Shown here: piece after piece, positions 1 through 12,600 of the stretch
Layout: each line of letters opens with the position of its first letter
Numbering within the stretch: the stretch's first letter is position 1
Source: Amyelois transitella
Taxonomy: Eukaryota > Arthropoda > Insecta > Lepidoptera > Pyralidae
Length of the DNA: 64,000 nucleotides
Direction: 5' to 3'
Assembly (NCBI RefSeq): GCF_032362555.1
Contig: NC_083509.1
Coordinates: 4,673,001-4,737,000 of the forward strand
The notes under the pieces: generated by a model
Told to the model about the DNA's origin: nothing
Seen by the model: the letters and a program-made list of their open reading frames with translations, nothing else
Database searches by the model: none
Program-made: the position numbers and the translations under genes

Positions 1-2576
1 TACCCTTGCACAAAGTCTCATCAGTCAAAACTAGGTCACCCGGTCAATTTGCTCTCAAATACAAGTGGCAATTTATTAGCGTAGGCTTGCAGTTCAGGTA
101 ATCAGGTTCAGGAAATCTCAATTATTCTAACATACAATCTGTGCCAATTGAGCCAATTGTTCTTATTTAAAATTACTGATGAATTATAATGAGAATATAT
201 TTTTTATTATTGTAGTTTAGTAAGATTTTTTTTTCAATTTGGATAATATCATAATTAGGTACTTGTTTTCAAAATTGCTTATCAATAATTAAAAAAACAA
301 TCATATTATAATAACTTTAAATTAAAAAAATATGTAACATTAAACCTTGTCATGTAAATATCTTCTACCTATAGTTAAATTTGAATTTGCGCATCGATAC
401 CCGTACCATAACTTGCAAATCTTTCAGTCAAAAGTAAACAAAGAAAGGTCACTAACCTAAACGGCGCATATTCATTTTGCTGTTATTCATTAAACCAAAC
501 AACTCAATCCGTGTTAAACACGGTATTTAATTATTGTCATATAGTTTGAAATTAAATATGATATTATTAAAATTATTTAGGGCGGTGGGTGAGACGGCCG
601 CCCGCCCTGCGCGCCCTAGCAGACTAGCTAGGTAATAACAGGGCATGCAGGACACGGGGCTCCGATTTCCCCGCGACCCCTGCAAATACTGGAGACTGGA
701 CACGCTCAATACTCGAGTATGCACGGTGCATCAGATGCAATCGTTATTTCACACCACTTATGAATGTAGACATATTGCACCGACACGTATGTGAGTTAGC
801 TTTGCATGTAGGGGTGTGATCATTATCCAATCTTAGCGTGTAGAGTGAGGTATCTAATATCACTGAAATGTTTATATAAACTTTAAAGCGATGATGCATG
901 TTGATATGAAATTAGCCCTTTACATAACGACCTACATACATGATGTAGTGGTTGCGCCGTGCGCTTGTGAGAAGAGTTAGTCTTGACTTGAATCATCTGG
1001 ATAATAAGTAAAAAAGATGATTGCGTGTTTGGGAAACGCCCCTAGATTTAAACGTCGCCGTTGAAACCGTCCACCCAACTAACAACATATGCCACTATTG
1101 TGCGAAAACTTTGATAAGAAATTCTAACATTATGGTTTGGTTATCTTATGCTCCCGCGTGTTAGAGAATGCGCCCGCTCGGTAATTGAAGAAGTAAAATT
1201 GAATGGAAAATGGTGTAGTGATCAGTCCGCCTTCGTATACTAATAGCTTATTTTATTAAATAGTATTATCTATATCTTTATATGTTGGTTTAATCTGCCG
1301 CGCTGATGGTAAGTTGACCAACAAAACGAATATTTGTTTGCTTGAGCACGACAACATACATATAATTATGTATTTACCACCTTACGGGGAAGCACGCGAC
1401 ACCAATGATAATGAATAGGAAATGAGTAATTTAATAAAAACCGAAGAATATTCATAAGAATAATTTATTGTAAGGATCCAGTATATATAATAAAGTACTT
1501 ACAAAAATTAATAACTAGATCAAAGATTGAAAATAAATATGGCAGCGATCATTTATAGATTATTATAAACAATAGTACTTCCATTTTTTATATGATTTTA
1601 TAATAAAATGTCACTCAAGTTTTTTTATTTGACAAAACAGAAAATAATTTTTAATTCGGAATCTAAATGCCTACAGACATTAAATATAGATTTTAATTAG
1701 GTACTGACATATGACTAGGATTTTGATATCTTTTTCTACACTAGCGCCCAAACATTTTAAGTAAAGTTTAACATTTACTAAAAGGCTCTTTGTTTAGAGA
1801 AAACAGGTCAAATACATCTATTAGATAATATCGATAGAATCTAATTAAATAAATAATATTATACATTACCTCGTAATCTCACTAGCATTGTACAAAATAA
1901 TATAAAAGCTTATTCTTTGAAGGGCTATAAAAAACGATTCATAAAAATAAATGAATATTTTATAAATGTTTGAAGTTTATTTTGTCGTGAATTAATTATT
2001 GCAGTGTCTTGTGGTAAATACTTAGCGAATAATACATGTTTTGATAAAATAAATTTACCTACTACATTTACTCATGATAAAATATAAAATTAAGTTATCT
2101 GTTCTGATCTACACTTTTTACCTTACACAAATGCACACGTGTTAAATATCTTAACATTTTAGTATAATGTCTTTATAATTATGTTAATACAAAAATTATA
2201 ATAAAATCTGATTTTATAATTGAAATAAAAAATTACCACAAGAATGACTAAGATGGAAGAAAATTTATGAAACATCCAAAATTAAATTGCCTACATCAAA
2301 GTCTAGTGTTCACACTATTCATATAACTACAATAAGAAGATGAACTACATTAAAAATTAATTCAAATTTTGTCTACTACATTTGGCTTTTACTCACTAAT
2401 ATATTATCATATAACACGGCCGAATAATTTATCTTCTTTTCAGAATCGATCTTTCGAATTTCAAACATAAGTTTCTCGTCGCCAGTGTTGTTTTAACATT
2501 ACTGGACAGTGCGAATTTTTTATTCTGTTTTTTTTTTTAAAGAGGCGCAGTTGTTTACTCAGAATAACATCACAAC
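1..2576. other. Intergenic DNA, no gene recognised
   Basis: No convincing exon is seen on either strand. Most of it is AT-rich with many in-frame stops. A short GC-rich patch at about 575-725 stands out from its surroundings and could be a small promoter or untranslated exon of a neighbour, but it shows no protein motif. The right end is the Ric8 3' untranslated region: a reverse-strand AATAAA lies at 2519-2524, about 55 bp past the stop codon. Confidence 0.6.
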
Positions 2577-5500
2577 CTAGGACTGCGATCTATTCGGCTG
2601 GTGTTCAAGCAATTCCATGACGTGATCGACGGCCTGCGGTCGCCCGTCGGGACCCACTCGCGCCGGCTTCACCACGCCCTCTGACACCATTTTGTCGAAC
2701 AAATTCACCAGCTTCATGGCCTCGTATTCTTTCTGCAAAATATACATACATTCCATTCATATGGTCATGACTATTTCCCTTGCACGGTAGACAGTGCCAA
2801 CAGTCTTCAAAAGACTGATCCACATTCAGCTTTTTGGCTTGATAATAGAATTGAGATAGAAATGAGCTTACCCCTTAGTCGCCTTTTACGACATCCATGG
2901 GAAAATCAAAGAGTGGTCCTATCCTTTTTTATTGGAACTGGGAACCACACGACACTCTCTGCAAAATATAATCTAATTTCTCCTAACTTAGCCTTTATAT
3001 CACGGATTCCATTTGATCTCCTAACAGCCCTAACTATAATCAACATAATTGATATGCGCAAACCACAACTTGCCCTTCCTTTGATGATAATATTACTACC
3101 CAAGTGGTTTGTGGTCACATACAATGATATTTACTTATATGTATGTTTTTTTTCTAAACCTCTAACTACAAAATCGCGGATTATATTAATCGTACTTTTA
3201 TTTCTGGAGTAGCCTACCCTTGTTTGTTTAGTCTTGTCGTTCGCATCTGTTGCAAACGCTATGGCGTATATAAAGAAGGTTGCCTATACCTATCAGAACA
3301 CGCCAATTGAACTGTCTGCTATTATGAGAAAGGAGATAAGAGGGGACATTTTGTTATTGAATTATAAGTTAAATCTGCTTGCAATAAGGTTGTTACTTCA
3401 TTAAGTTTCATTCAGTTTGATTCGGCGGTAGGTTGTGCTATTCTGGTAGTTTTATACTGGTAGTACTGTCCTGTAATATACCTGTTCTTCTGTCATGCCT
3501 TGGAAAGGGTTGGCCCTTGGCGGCCTTGTGCAGCCCACCACAGGGTCGATGTGCGGCTGCGCCTGCAGGTACTCCTCGGTGTCGGAGTCGTCGCTGCTGG
3601 ACGAGTACGGGGCGCCGCGCGCGCCGCCCAGCAGGCCCTTCTGCGCTAGGTGACCGGCGGCGTTGCCGAAACCAGTGTACTTTACCATGCGACTCACTGG
3701 CACCAAATATTATTTTATTTATCAATAATATGCCCCGAAAACAAAAGAAAAAAAATATTATGAAAACATTTATTGTCATACAAACTGCAAAAGAAATAAC
3801 CATTTTGTGTGAAGAACCAAGAGAGAAGAAAGCATCAATGTCAGAATATCAATCTTTAACAGTATTGATGATAAACAGTAGGAATAAGTGGTGGGTCTGT
3901 GTGTTATGGTCATATTGATTAAATAAAATTATTGGACTAGATTAGTCCTTACCATTGGCTTAAGCAATAGTGGTAAGATAAACGTATAGCGTGTCGCAAA
4001 CAAAAAAATATGTTTATTTGTCATATGCTTATATCTGAAAATATTGGATGGATGTTGTCAAAACTTTCAAATTGTGAGAACTCACCTTTCTCTTTGCACA
4101 AGACGAACAAGAACTCCGCAACCAGATCCCTGACAGACGTGACAGGCGTGGTCAACAGTCTGCACAGCTGGTTACGAAGCGTGCTCCCCATCTCCGGCGG
4201 GCGGGAAACGTCGCGGAGAGGCGGGAGGACCACCTGCCTCAGGTACTTGCGTTGTGAACGCGACCCACGAGCACTCTTCACTAACACTGTTAGTATGGGA
4301 GACAGATTCTCATACTGGTTTTTGGTGTTCTGAAATAGTAAATAAAACCCAGTTGTCTTTAATTAGTTTATTGCTTCTGTTTGCTTTAATAATCACTTCT
4401 AGGTGAAAAAATTACATTCAGTGATGTCTTGACTGAATATTAAGTCAAAAGTCAAGGCACAAAATAAGGATTGTGGTAAAAGGAAATATTAATCACATCT
4501 CTTTCCAGAAAGGGATAGGCAGAAACCTATCCCTTGCTGGAAAGAGATGTGATTTAATGTACCTATATACTTAACTTTTTTATTTTATATTTATAATAAG
4601 ATGATTATAATTACCGTGGTGTTTGATAATTTATAATGTAGAAATTGCACAAGTGATTGTAGGGCATCCATGTTCCTTTCATCATAGACATTTGCTGCAG
4701 TTTCATTCTTATTCATCTCTGGTGTTAGATATGGATAAAATATTGAAGGTACACTGAAAATAAAAGTAAAAACATTAACTTAAGTTTGCTTGTATGTAAA
4801 GTCTTTATTGCTTATAAAGAAGTATTAATAATAAACTTTTTATGAGATAAATAAAAAACAAACAAACCTTGTCAATAAATTAGCAATGTTACTATGCAAT
4901 TCAACAAGTTTTTCCTCATTAGAAGTGCGGGTGTTAAGCAGAGTGGTGAGAACAGGCATCAGCTTCAGGAACATGGCTTCCTCTGTCTCGTCAAGGGGTT
5001 CCTCGGGGCCACACTGGATTATCAAATTAAACTGTGTCTTCAGTATCTCACAAGCAATGGCTTGCTGGTGATCCTGGAATGTGTTAATGGTTATCCACTA
5101 GATTTTTAGTAGCAGAACATTACATAGTTATTTATAGCTAACTCTATGGGATTAAATATACTTCAATACTTATATATATTCAATAATAATATTTCTAAAT
5201 ATAGACCAAAAATTTCCTATAGGAAGTTAAAAAATATCTTACTTGCAGCAAGCAGAAATCAGTTTCCGGTCCACCACTTGCTGAAGCATCAAAGTCCTTA
5301 TTTTGCTCTGAAGCTTCCAAAACAAGTTCATTCAAGCAACTGATCAAGTAGTCCATACCATGCAACTCGTCTTTTATTTTGGATCTGATGTCATGTCTTA
5401 GAGCAGTCAGTATAAAGAGCAACTTCATATCAAATAGCATGATTTCTTCTTTAAATGGGATGTCTTTATAGACTCTTAGGCGTGCCACCAAACCTTGAGC

Positions 5501-6234
5501 AATGCTTGTGTGTGCACAAAGTGCACGCGCAACTTCACTGTTGAAGGCCAAGTTGCACAAACACTTCAAAGCCTCCACAGCTACATCTTTTGGAGGCAAC
5601 TCTAAAGGAACCATAGCCTCGTTTTCCAAACCCACTAAGCTGTACAAACCTGCCTTTTCAATGAGAACCGTTATCCATTTCTCACATAGTAAATTTTCTA
5701 AATCAGATTTGTCACGGCTGAAAGAGATTTAAAATCTTTATCTGATAATTTATTTAACTTAAAAATTGTGCTTTACACACTAAAAATACCAACAAAATAA
5801 ATATATTTAGATTCGAGAAAAAGAAACAAGTGATTTAATTAACTATCAATTGTTCTGAATGAATTTATAAAGTTAAGGTTTAATACTTATAAACAAAATA
5901 TCGACCTGAGCACTCTAATAGTAGCCAAACATATAGCGTGGACAGCTGCTGATGTTGGTTTTTGAAGATGTTGAAACAATGCAGTCCACAGTATCACACG
6001 TCTATTGTTCTCACATAGATGCGGAAAAGAAAAATCATTTCCATTCTGAAACAATCTCAACATTATTCCTGAATTCATCAAAGATGAATCAATCTTGCAA
6101 AAAACATTTCTAAATAAATAACAAAAAGATTATATGCAGAAATTACTTACACATGTAAGAAATTCACTCAATATTTGTGATAACTCTTCAATGTTTTCGC
6201 TGTTAGTCAAAATTGTAATTTTAGATTCATCCAT
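2577..6234 (-). CDS. Ric8a: Ric8 (synembryn), G-alpha chaperone and exchange factor
   Basis: Ric8 proteins fold nascent G-alpha subunits and act as receptor-independent nucleotide exchange factors in the cytoplasm. Exons in transcript order are 6151-6234, 5906-6045, 5243-5717, 4868-5073, 4615-4753, 4086-4329, 3482-3696 and 2577-2732. They sum to 1,659 nt, or 552 aa, which fits the family. Recognisable blocks are the armadillo-like CLCNLAFNS and FDMKLLFILTALR segments (exon 3), RNQLCRLLTTPVTSVRDLVA followed by EFLFVLCKE (exon 6, residues about 390-429), and the C-terminal GFGNAAG plus NPFQGMTEEQ segment (exon 7). Exon 7 also has a Ser/Asp-rich acidic stretch (SSSSDDSDTEE), where the family is phosphorylated by casein kinase 2. 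The start is the first Met of exon 1. The promoter is shared with ND-39. The last intron carries a SINE set against the splice acceptor. Ric8a and Ric8b cannot be told apart here; insects usually have one gene. Confidence 0.93.
2745..2957 (-). mobile_element. SINE-like repeat (family A) with 13-bp target-site duplication
   Basis: This is a copy of the commonest repeat of the window, called family A here. It runs from a GTGTGGTTCCCGGC-like head, through a segment with TCGCCTTTTACGACATCC on the + strand, to a tail of TATG repeats. The sense strand is minus. It is flanked by identical 13-bp repeats TCTGCAAAATATA at 2732-2744 and 2958-2970. The left repeat contains the acceptor of the last Ric8 exon. 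Confidence 0.8.
4490..4555. repeat. Near-perfect 29-bp inverted repeat hairpin
   Basis: Arms 4491-4519 and 4526-4554 pair with one mismatch around a six-base loop, in a Ric8 intron. The left arm resembles the 3' tail of the RTE-like LINE (ATCACGCCTCTTTCC and GTAGGCAGAGAC at 11030-11053), so it looks like two tails joined head to head. Confidence 0.75.
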
Positions 6235-6626
6235 GTCGTGGCGCAATTTTAAAATAAAGAAATAAAATAAGTCAACAAACGAACGCGAATATAACCATTA
6301 ATAATTAAATAAATAAATTTGTTTGATTGGTTTTTTTTTTGTTACAGTGTGAAATGACAAACAATGTCATGGCATCTAATATTGACAATGACAACTACCG
6401 GACTTTTTTTGCCAAAGCTTTTATTGGGCTCAAAATTAGGCTTTATGGATGGCCATTTATATTATTTTTTTTGTTCTCCAGAAGAAAACAAAAAAATTTT
6501 CTGTCATTGTCATTAGTGTCAGTCAGCCAAACTAACCAAGTTTAAGTGTCAACCCAACAGCCAGATTAATATTTTGGCTTTCAAAATAATTAAATCGATT
6601 TAATTTCTATTGATATTTACCGAAAA
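6235..6626. promoter_or_regulatory. Bidirectional promoter interval, Ric8 / ND-39
   Basis: Only 392 bp separate the divergent start codons of Ric8 (minus) and ND-39 (plus), so both promoters and both 5' untranslated regions must lie here unless distal exons exist. Several short TGACA/TGTCA motifs cluster at about 6350-6400 and 6500-6550. No TATA box stands out at either end. Confidence 0.6.
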
Positions 6627-9600
6627 ATGGCTACAGCGGCTTTAACTGGCCACTACGCCTCGAAAATAATACGTAAGTTTATTCAAACGTTCATAAAGTA
6701 TATAGAAAAACCACAAAATAGAAGTACACTTACCATCAACAATTACATAATTCGATAGATTTCTTAAAGACATATTAGCTACTATATAATAAAACTACTA
6801 CATAATTGTTGATTTACAGCCAAACATGGGTCTATGGGTATTGTCTATATCAAGTCTGCTCAATACAGCTCTGATGGAAAACCCAACTTGGCGGCGTACA
6901 AACGCGGTACCGGTGGACGTAGCAGCTTCAATGGAATCGTAGCTACTGTGTTTGGCTGCACTGGATTTGTCGGTCGTTATGTCTGCAATAAACTGGGCAA
7001 GATCGGCACTCAGGTATGGTATTGAATGTCCCCTGTGTTATTAAATTAATCCAGTGTTAAATATATAAATAAATTATTATTTATCCATATTATAATTGAC
7101 AGTTCTTACTTACAGATGATTCTGCCATACAGATGTGATTTCTATGATGCCCAGAGGCTCAAAGTTTGCGGAGATTTGGGACAAGTACTCTTTACACCTT
7201 TTGATTTGCGAGATGAGGAGTCTATTGCAAAAGCTGTCCGCTACTCTAATGTTGTCATCAATCTAATTGGAAGGGATTATGAAACTAAAAACTTCAAGTA
7301 CATGGATGTGCATGTAGAAGGGCCCCGGAGGATCGCAAGGTATTTTTGTTTTTGCTGCTTTGTAATTGTAAGTGTCCTGCCCACATAACTTGGCACTCAT
7401 GAAGCTGTTTTTGTCACATGAAAAACTATTGTTTTCCTGTTTCACTTTGTAATATAAAAAAGAAACAGCAAGTTTATCAAGTGATAAAAAGGGTGAAGCA
7501 TGTGCTATGCAATAGAACCAGCTCCTAAAGTCTTTTCTGAAGTTCTAGTCCTAAGTCCTCCAACCGGTACTAAAGTATTGATTGAATCCTCATCAACAGT
7601 CTTGAAAAGACTGATAGGCCATGTTCAGCTGTTTGGCTTTATGATGGAATTGAGATTCAAATAGTGCCAGGTTACTAGCCCATTGCCTAAAAGAAGAATC
7701 CAAAGTTCTTAAGCCTATCCCTTAGTCGCCCTTTACGATATCCATGGGGACAAGATGGAGTGGTCCTATTCCTTTTTTTATTTGTGCCGGGAACCACACC
7801 TTTACATACATACATATGATCACGTCTATATCCCTAGCAGGGTTAAATAGAGCCACCAGTCTTGAAAAGACTGATAACCCACACTCAGCTGTTTGGCTTA
7901 GTTATAGAATTGAGATTTAAATAGTGACAGGTTGCTAGCCCATTGCTTAAAAGAAGAATCCCAAGTTTATAAGCACGTCACTTAGTCGCCTTTTACGAAA
8001 TCCGTGGGAAAGAGATGGAGTGGTCCTATTCTTTTTTCTAATGGTGCCGGGAACCACACAGCACATCTGACCTTTACAGATAAACCTAACCCAGATTGGA
8101 TCAATCATGGTAACACATCGAGTTTCCTGAACATGTAGGTTTTCCCTCACAGTAAGAGCATTGGTTAGTATTCAAACTTATGTACAAAACTTCTAAAATA
8201 TTCATTGGTACATGGCCGAGGTGGGATTTAAACCTGTGCCTTTATGAGCATCACACATTTCCACCGGGCACCTCACCAATGCAGCCACCAACCTTTATAT
8301 AAAAGGGGACAAGTGCGAGTTGAACTCGCGTGAAGAGGGTTCCGTACGATGTTACCTATATGCACAATATTGAGTGATTTACCATGTTATTTTAATATCA
8401 TGGACTTCTTATAGGTTTTCCTATAATCTATAAGGAGAAAACTAATTACTGTATTTTTTTCAAAATTTTTGGTTCTGTAGTTTCGGAGATAAGGGGTGGG
8501 AATGGTCAATTTTCGTCTATTTTCATGAATAACTTGGAAACTATTTATTTTAAAATTACAAAAAATACATTTAAGATCTTCTCAATAAGACCTTTCATTT
8601 GATATGCCACACGATGCAATTTTCAGAATTTTTTTTTTATTTTCCCCTAAAATGACCCCCCATATACAGATTTCATCTGCTCACGTCACACCTCTGTGTT
8701 TGGGTCACAGGAATTGATATGTGTACCAAATTTCAACTTAATCGGTCTAATAGATTCAGAGATAATTGACTGTAAGCGACGGACGGACAGACACACAAGT
8801 GATCCTATAAGGGTTCCGTTTTTGTATTCAGACGTACGGAACCCTAAAAACTAGCTGATGCCCACAACTTGATTCATGAAGTTTAACAAATCTTGATAGG
8901 TGCTGCATCAGGTTTTCCAGAACTTTGATTTTATACATTTGATATATACATATAACATTTGATAAAGGGTTATTTTCATACATTTATTACAATAGCTAGA
9001 CCATTATGTTTCTCTGACCAGAGTTCTAGTTTTCAAAAAAATTATCTCTTCTTCTTTAGCATTTATTTGCCTACTGCTGGGCATTCATACGTCTCCAATC
9101 TTTCTTCCTCTTTCTTCTTTCTTTCTCTTTCCACCTAGCTTGATCGAACGTCTCCACGTCTGCACAAATGGCTGGCCCACGCCCACTTAAGCAAAGCAGA
9201 TATGTATATTCCAAGCTTTACATGTTCCATGGCTCATTGGTTAGTCTTTAATTAGTGTGCCAGTTTTGCTGTTAGTGACCAGGATTTGCAGGCGTAGTCA
9301 TTACGAAAAAGAATTATTTGTATTGATGAATACAATTTTATTATCTTCAGAATTTGCCGGGAAATGGGAGTAGAAAGATTAATTCATGTCTCCTACTTGA
9401 ATGCATCAGCAAACCCTAAGCCACTTCTGCTGAAGAAACCATCCATGTACAAAATCAGCAAGTACCTTGGAGAATGTGCTGTGAAAGAAGAGTTTCCTAC
9501 TGCCACAGTTCTTCGGGCTTCTGACATATATGGTTCTGAAGATAGATTCCTCAGGTAAAATTACTTGTTAGTGTTCTGCTCTGGGGTCTACCAAGTGCTA

Positions 9601-12600
9601 CCTTAAGTAGTTTTAGTGAACTATATTGAAAACTAGTAGCATAGAAATTATGGTTCCAATTTCCAATGAAACTCAATCATCTTCAAAGAGGTAAGGATGA
9701 AAAGATGAAACCAGGACTAATTTCAAGAGGAAGAAGAAGAATGAAGCGTTAAAAGTGCAGCACCTACTTTAATAACATTTAGTTGACAGATTCATGGAAA
9801 GCATGAATGTCTTGGCATTATGACATACTCTGATTGTATTGTCATTATAATTTCAGGACTGGCTGGATCCCACTTGTCAAATTGTAATAAATACCTTTTT
9901 GTTCTTTTAGAGTTTTCGGCCAGATTTTGCGAATCAATGGCCAATTTCTACCATTATACAAAAATGGCTTGGAGACTGTAAAACAACCAGTTTTTGTGTC
10001 TGATGTGGCCCAGGGAATTGTAAATGCAATGCGTGACCCAGATACAAGATGTCAGATCTACCAAGCTGTTGGGTAAGAAACACATTATTTTTGGTGAGAT
10101 GTATCATCTTCCTTTCGTTTCTTTCCTTTTATAAAGAAGTACTAAAGTTTAAAATATCGATGGTGGAAATGTCAAAGGGCTTAAAGGACAAATTGGCTAA
10201 AATCACTTTTTGATGCGGTTTTATAGTACAGTTTAAGCGCTGTCGATTGGTATTATTAACTTTTCTCTAAGTCAAAAAATGAGAGAGATATTAGACAAGT
10301 AAAATTTGCGTTTTTTTCATTTTTTGCATTAAAGGTCGACATAACAAACAAATTGAACATAACGTTTCGATTTTAATGTGTTCAATGCTTAAAGGACATC
10401 ACGTAAGTTGTGATTATATTTAAAACACAAATAACCATATTTTAATTATTAATTATTTACTTAAAGGACACATTTTAATTTACATTAAACTTACGACCCA
10501 CGGATTTTTTAACAATAAAAAATCTTATAATAACAATTAAACTCTTGTATGCCTGTGGACTCCATGCACGCAGTCATCGAGAGGGGAGTGAAGAGACTAA
10601 TTGTATGGAGTCCATCACAATGGCCAACCTATATTGAAGCAGCACGCAAAAAGCCTTTTCCTTGTAAAGTAGAAACTCTAGAGTATTCAGACATATTGGA
10701 TTGGAATGAACTGTCTGTCAAAGCATTATTAGGTGATCCTATCAAAGATTTTGGAAAAATGAGAGTGGTTACTATGAAAAAAAATAATTTGAACAGCATT
10801 GACATTAAATATTCTATGAAAGATGACGCTAAAACAACGGTAGTAGAAATTTTCAAGGTCCCAACTTTGAAGACTAAACGAAGAGGAAAAAAGCTACCGA
10901 AGGCTACCAACAATATTTTAGCTCAGAGTGAGCCTTATGAAAACATCAATTTGTTGCCGCTTTATATAAAGCAGCAAACAATTTCTCGGGCAAAATATAA
11001 TGCATACATACATACATAAAATCACGCCTCTTTCCCGGAGGGGTAGGCAGAGACTACCTCTTTCCACTTGCCACGATCTCTGCATATTTCCTTCGCTTCA
11101 TCCACATTCATAACTCTCTTCATGCAAGCTCGGCGGTTTCGGGTACTTTTGACCTGACCCTTTACCAGGACGTCCTTAATTTGATCAAGATACGTTCGTC
11201 TAGGTCTTTCCACTCCGACCTTTCCCTCCACACCCTCCATGTATATCTGCTTAGTCAACCTGTTTTCATTCATCCTCTCCACATGACCGAACCATCTCAA
11301 CATACCCTTTTCTATTCCTGTAACTACATCTTCTTTCACATCACAACATTCCCTTATCACGCTGTTCCTTATCCGGTCACTCAATTTCACACCCAACATA
11401 CTCCTTAACGCTCTCATTTCCACTGCATTTATTCTGCTTTCGTGCTTCTTTTGCCATACCCAACTTTCACTCCCATACATTAATGTCGGGACCAACACGC
11501 CCCTGTGCACAGCCAGTCGAGCCTTTTTGGATAGTTTCTGACTGCTCGTAAAGGCATGAAAAGCTCCATTCACCATGTTCCCCGCGTTCACTCTCCTTTC
11601 AATATCACTATCACACTTGCCATCTGATGTAAACTTTGATCCTAGATATACAAACTCTTTCACTTGCTCAACTTTTTCTCCTCCAATCAAAATATTACAT
11701 GCTGTCATTTCTTTCTCCATTTCAAAAACCAGTGTTTTAGTTTTACTTACGTTCACTTTCATTCCTTTCTCTTTTAAAGCTTCATGCATACACTTTACCA
11801 TCTCCTGTAACTCCTCCGCTGATGACGCCAGTATAACCTGATCGTCGGCATAGAGCAGACATTTGACGAGTAACTCATTCATCCTTAATCCACTTTCAGA
11901 CTCTTTCAATTCTGTCAAACAACTATCCATAAATAGGTTGAACAGCCACGGTGACGCAATACATCCTTGCCTAACGCCTTTCTTAATCTTAAACCACTCA
12001 GCGTGCGCTCCGTTTATCCTGACACAAGCACTCGAATCCTCATATAAGGATTTCAGTGCTCGTATTAAAAGACTGCTCACCCCATGCATAGAAAGTGCTG
12101 ACCACAATTCATTCCTCTCAACTCTGTCATAGGCCTTTTCCAAATCCACGAATGTGCAATAGACTTTTTGACTCTTGGCCAAAAACTTTTTGGCTATGCA
12201 CCGCAAAGAAAAGACCTGATCAGTACATCCCATTCCCTTTCGAAATCCCGCTTGAGCATCCCATATTTTGTCATCAGTTTCATTCCTGACTCTATTAATC
12301 AATACCTTAGCATACAATTTGCCAAAATACAATGACCTAAGCAAATTATGCAACAACGGGACCATACCAAGAATAATACTATTAATACCATACTATTAAT
12401 GAAAATAATAAAAATATTGAAGCTTATTTACAGCCTAAGGGATGTTTTTTTGCTAATGTTAAGAATGTATTTATCTTTTAAGAGCTATAGAAACAATATT
12501 GCCGTCTTTTAAGCCTCAAACATTTGTTAATTGCTTTTCTAATTATGATTTAAAGGACAATGTCACCAAACCACAAAACTTAAAGGACATCTATCTCTTA

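Noticed and set aside
527-724. Open frame of 65 codons on the minus strand
   Set aside because: It is in the GC patch, has no family likeness and no splice or start context.
2862-3212. Open frame of 116 codons on the plus strand
   Set aside because: It runs through the family A SINE and Ric8 intron; a chance frame.
3433-3918. Open frame of 161 codons on the plus strand
   Set aside because: It is antisense to Ric8 exon 7; the minus strand gives the conserved protein.
11181-12289. Several plus-strand open frames of 60-90 codons
   Set aside because: All are antisense to the LINE reverse transcriptase.
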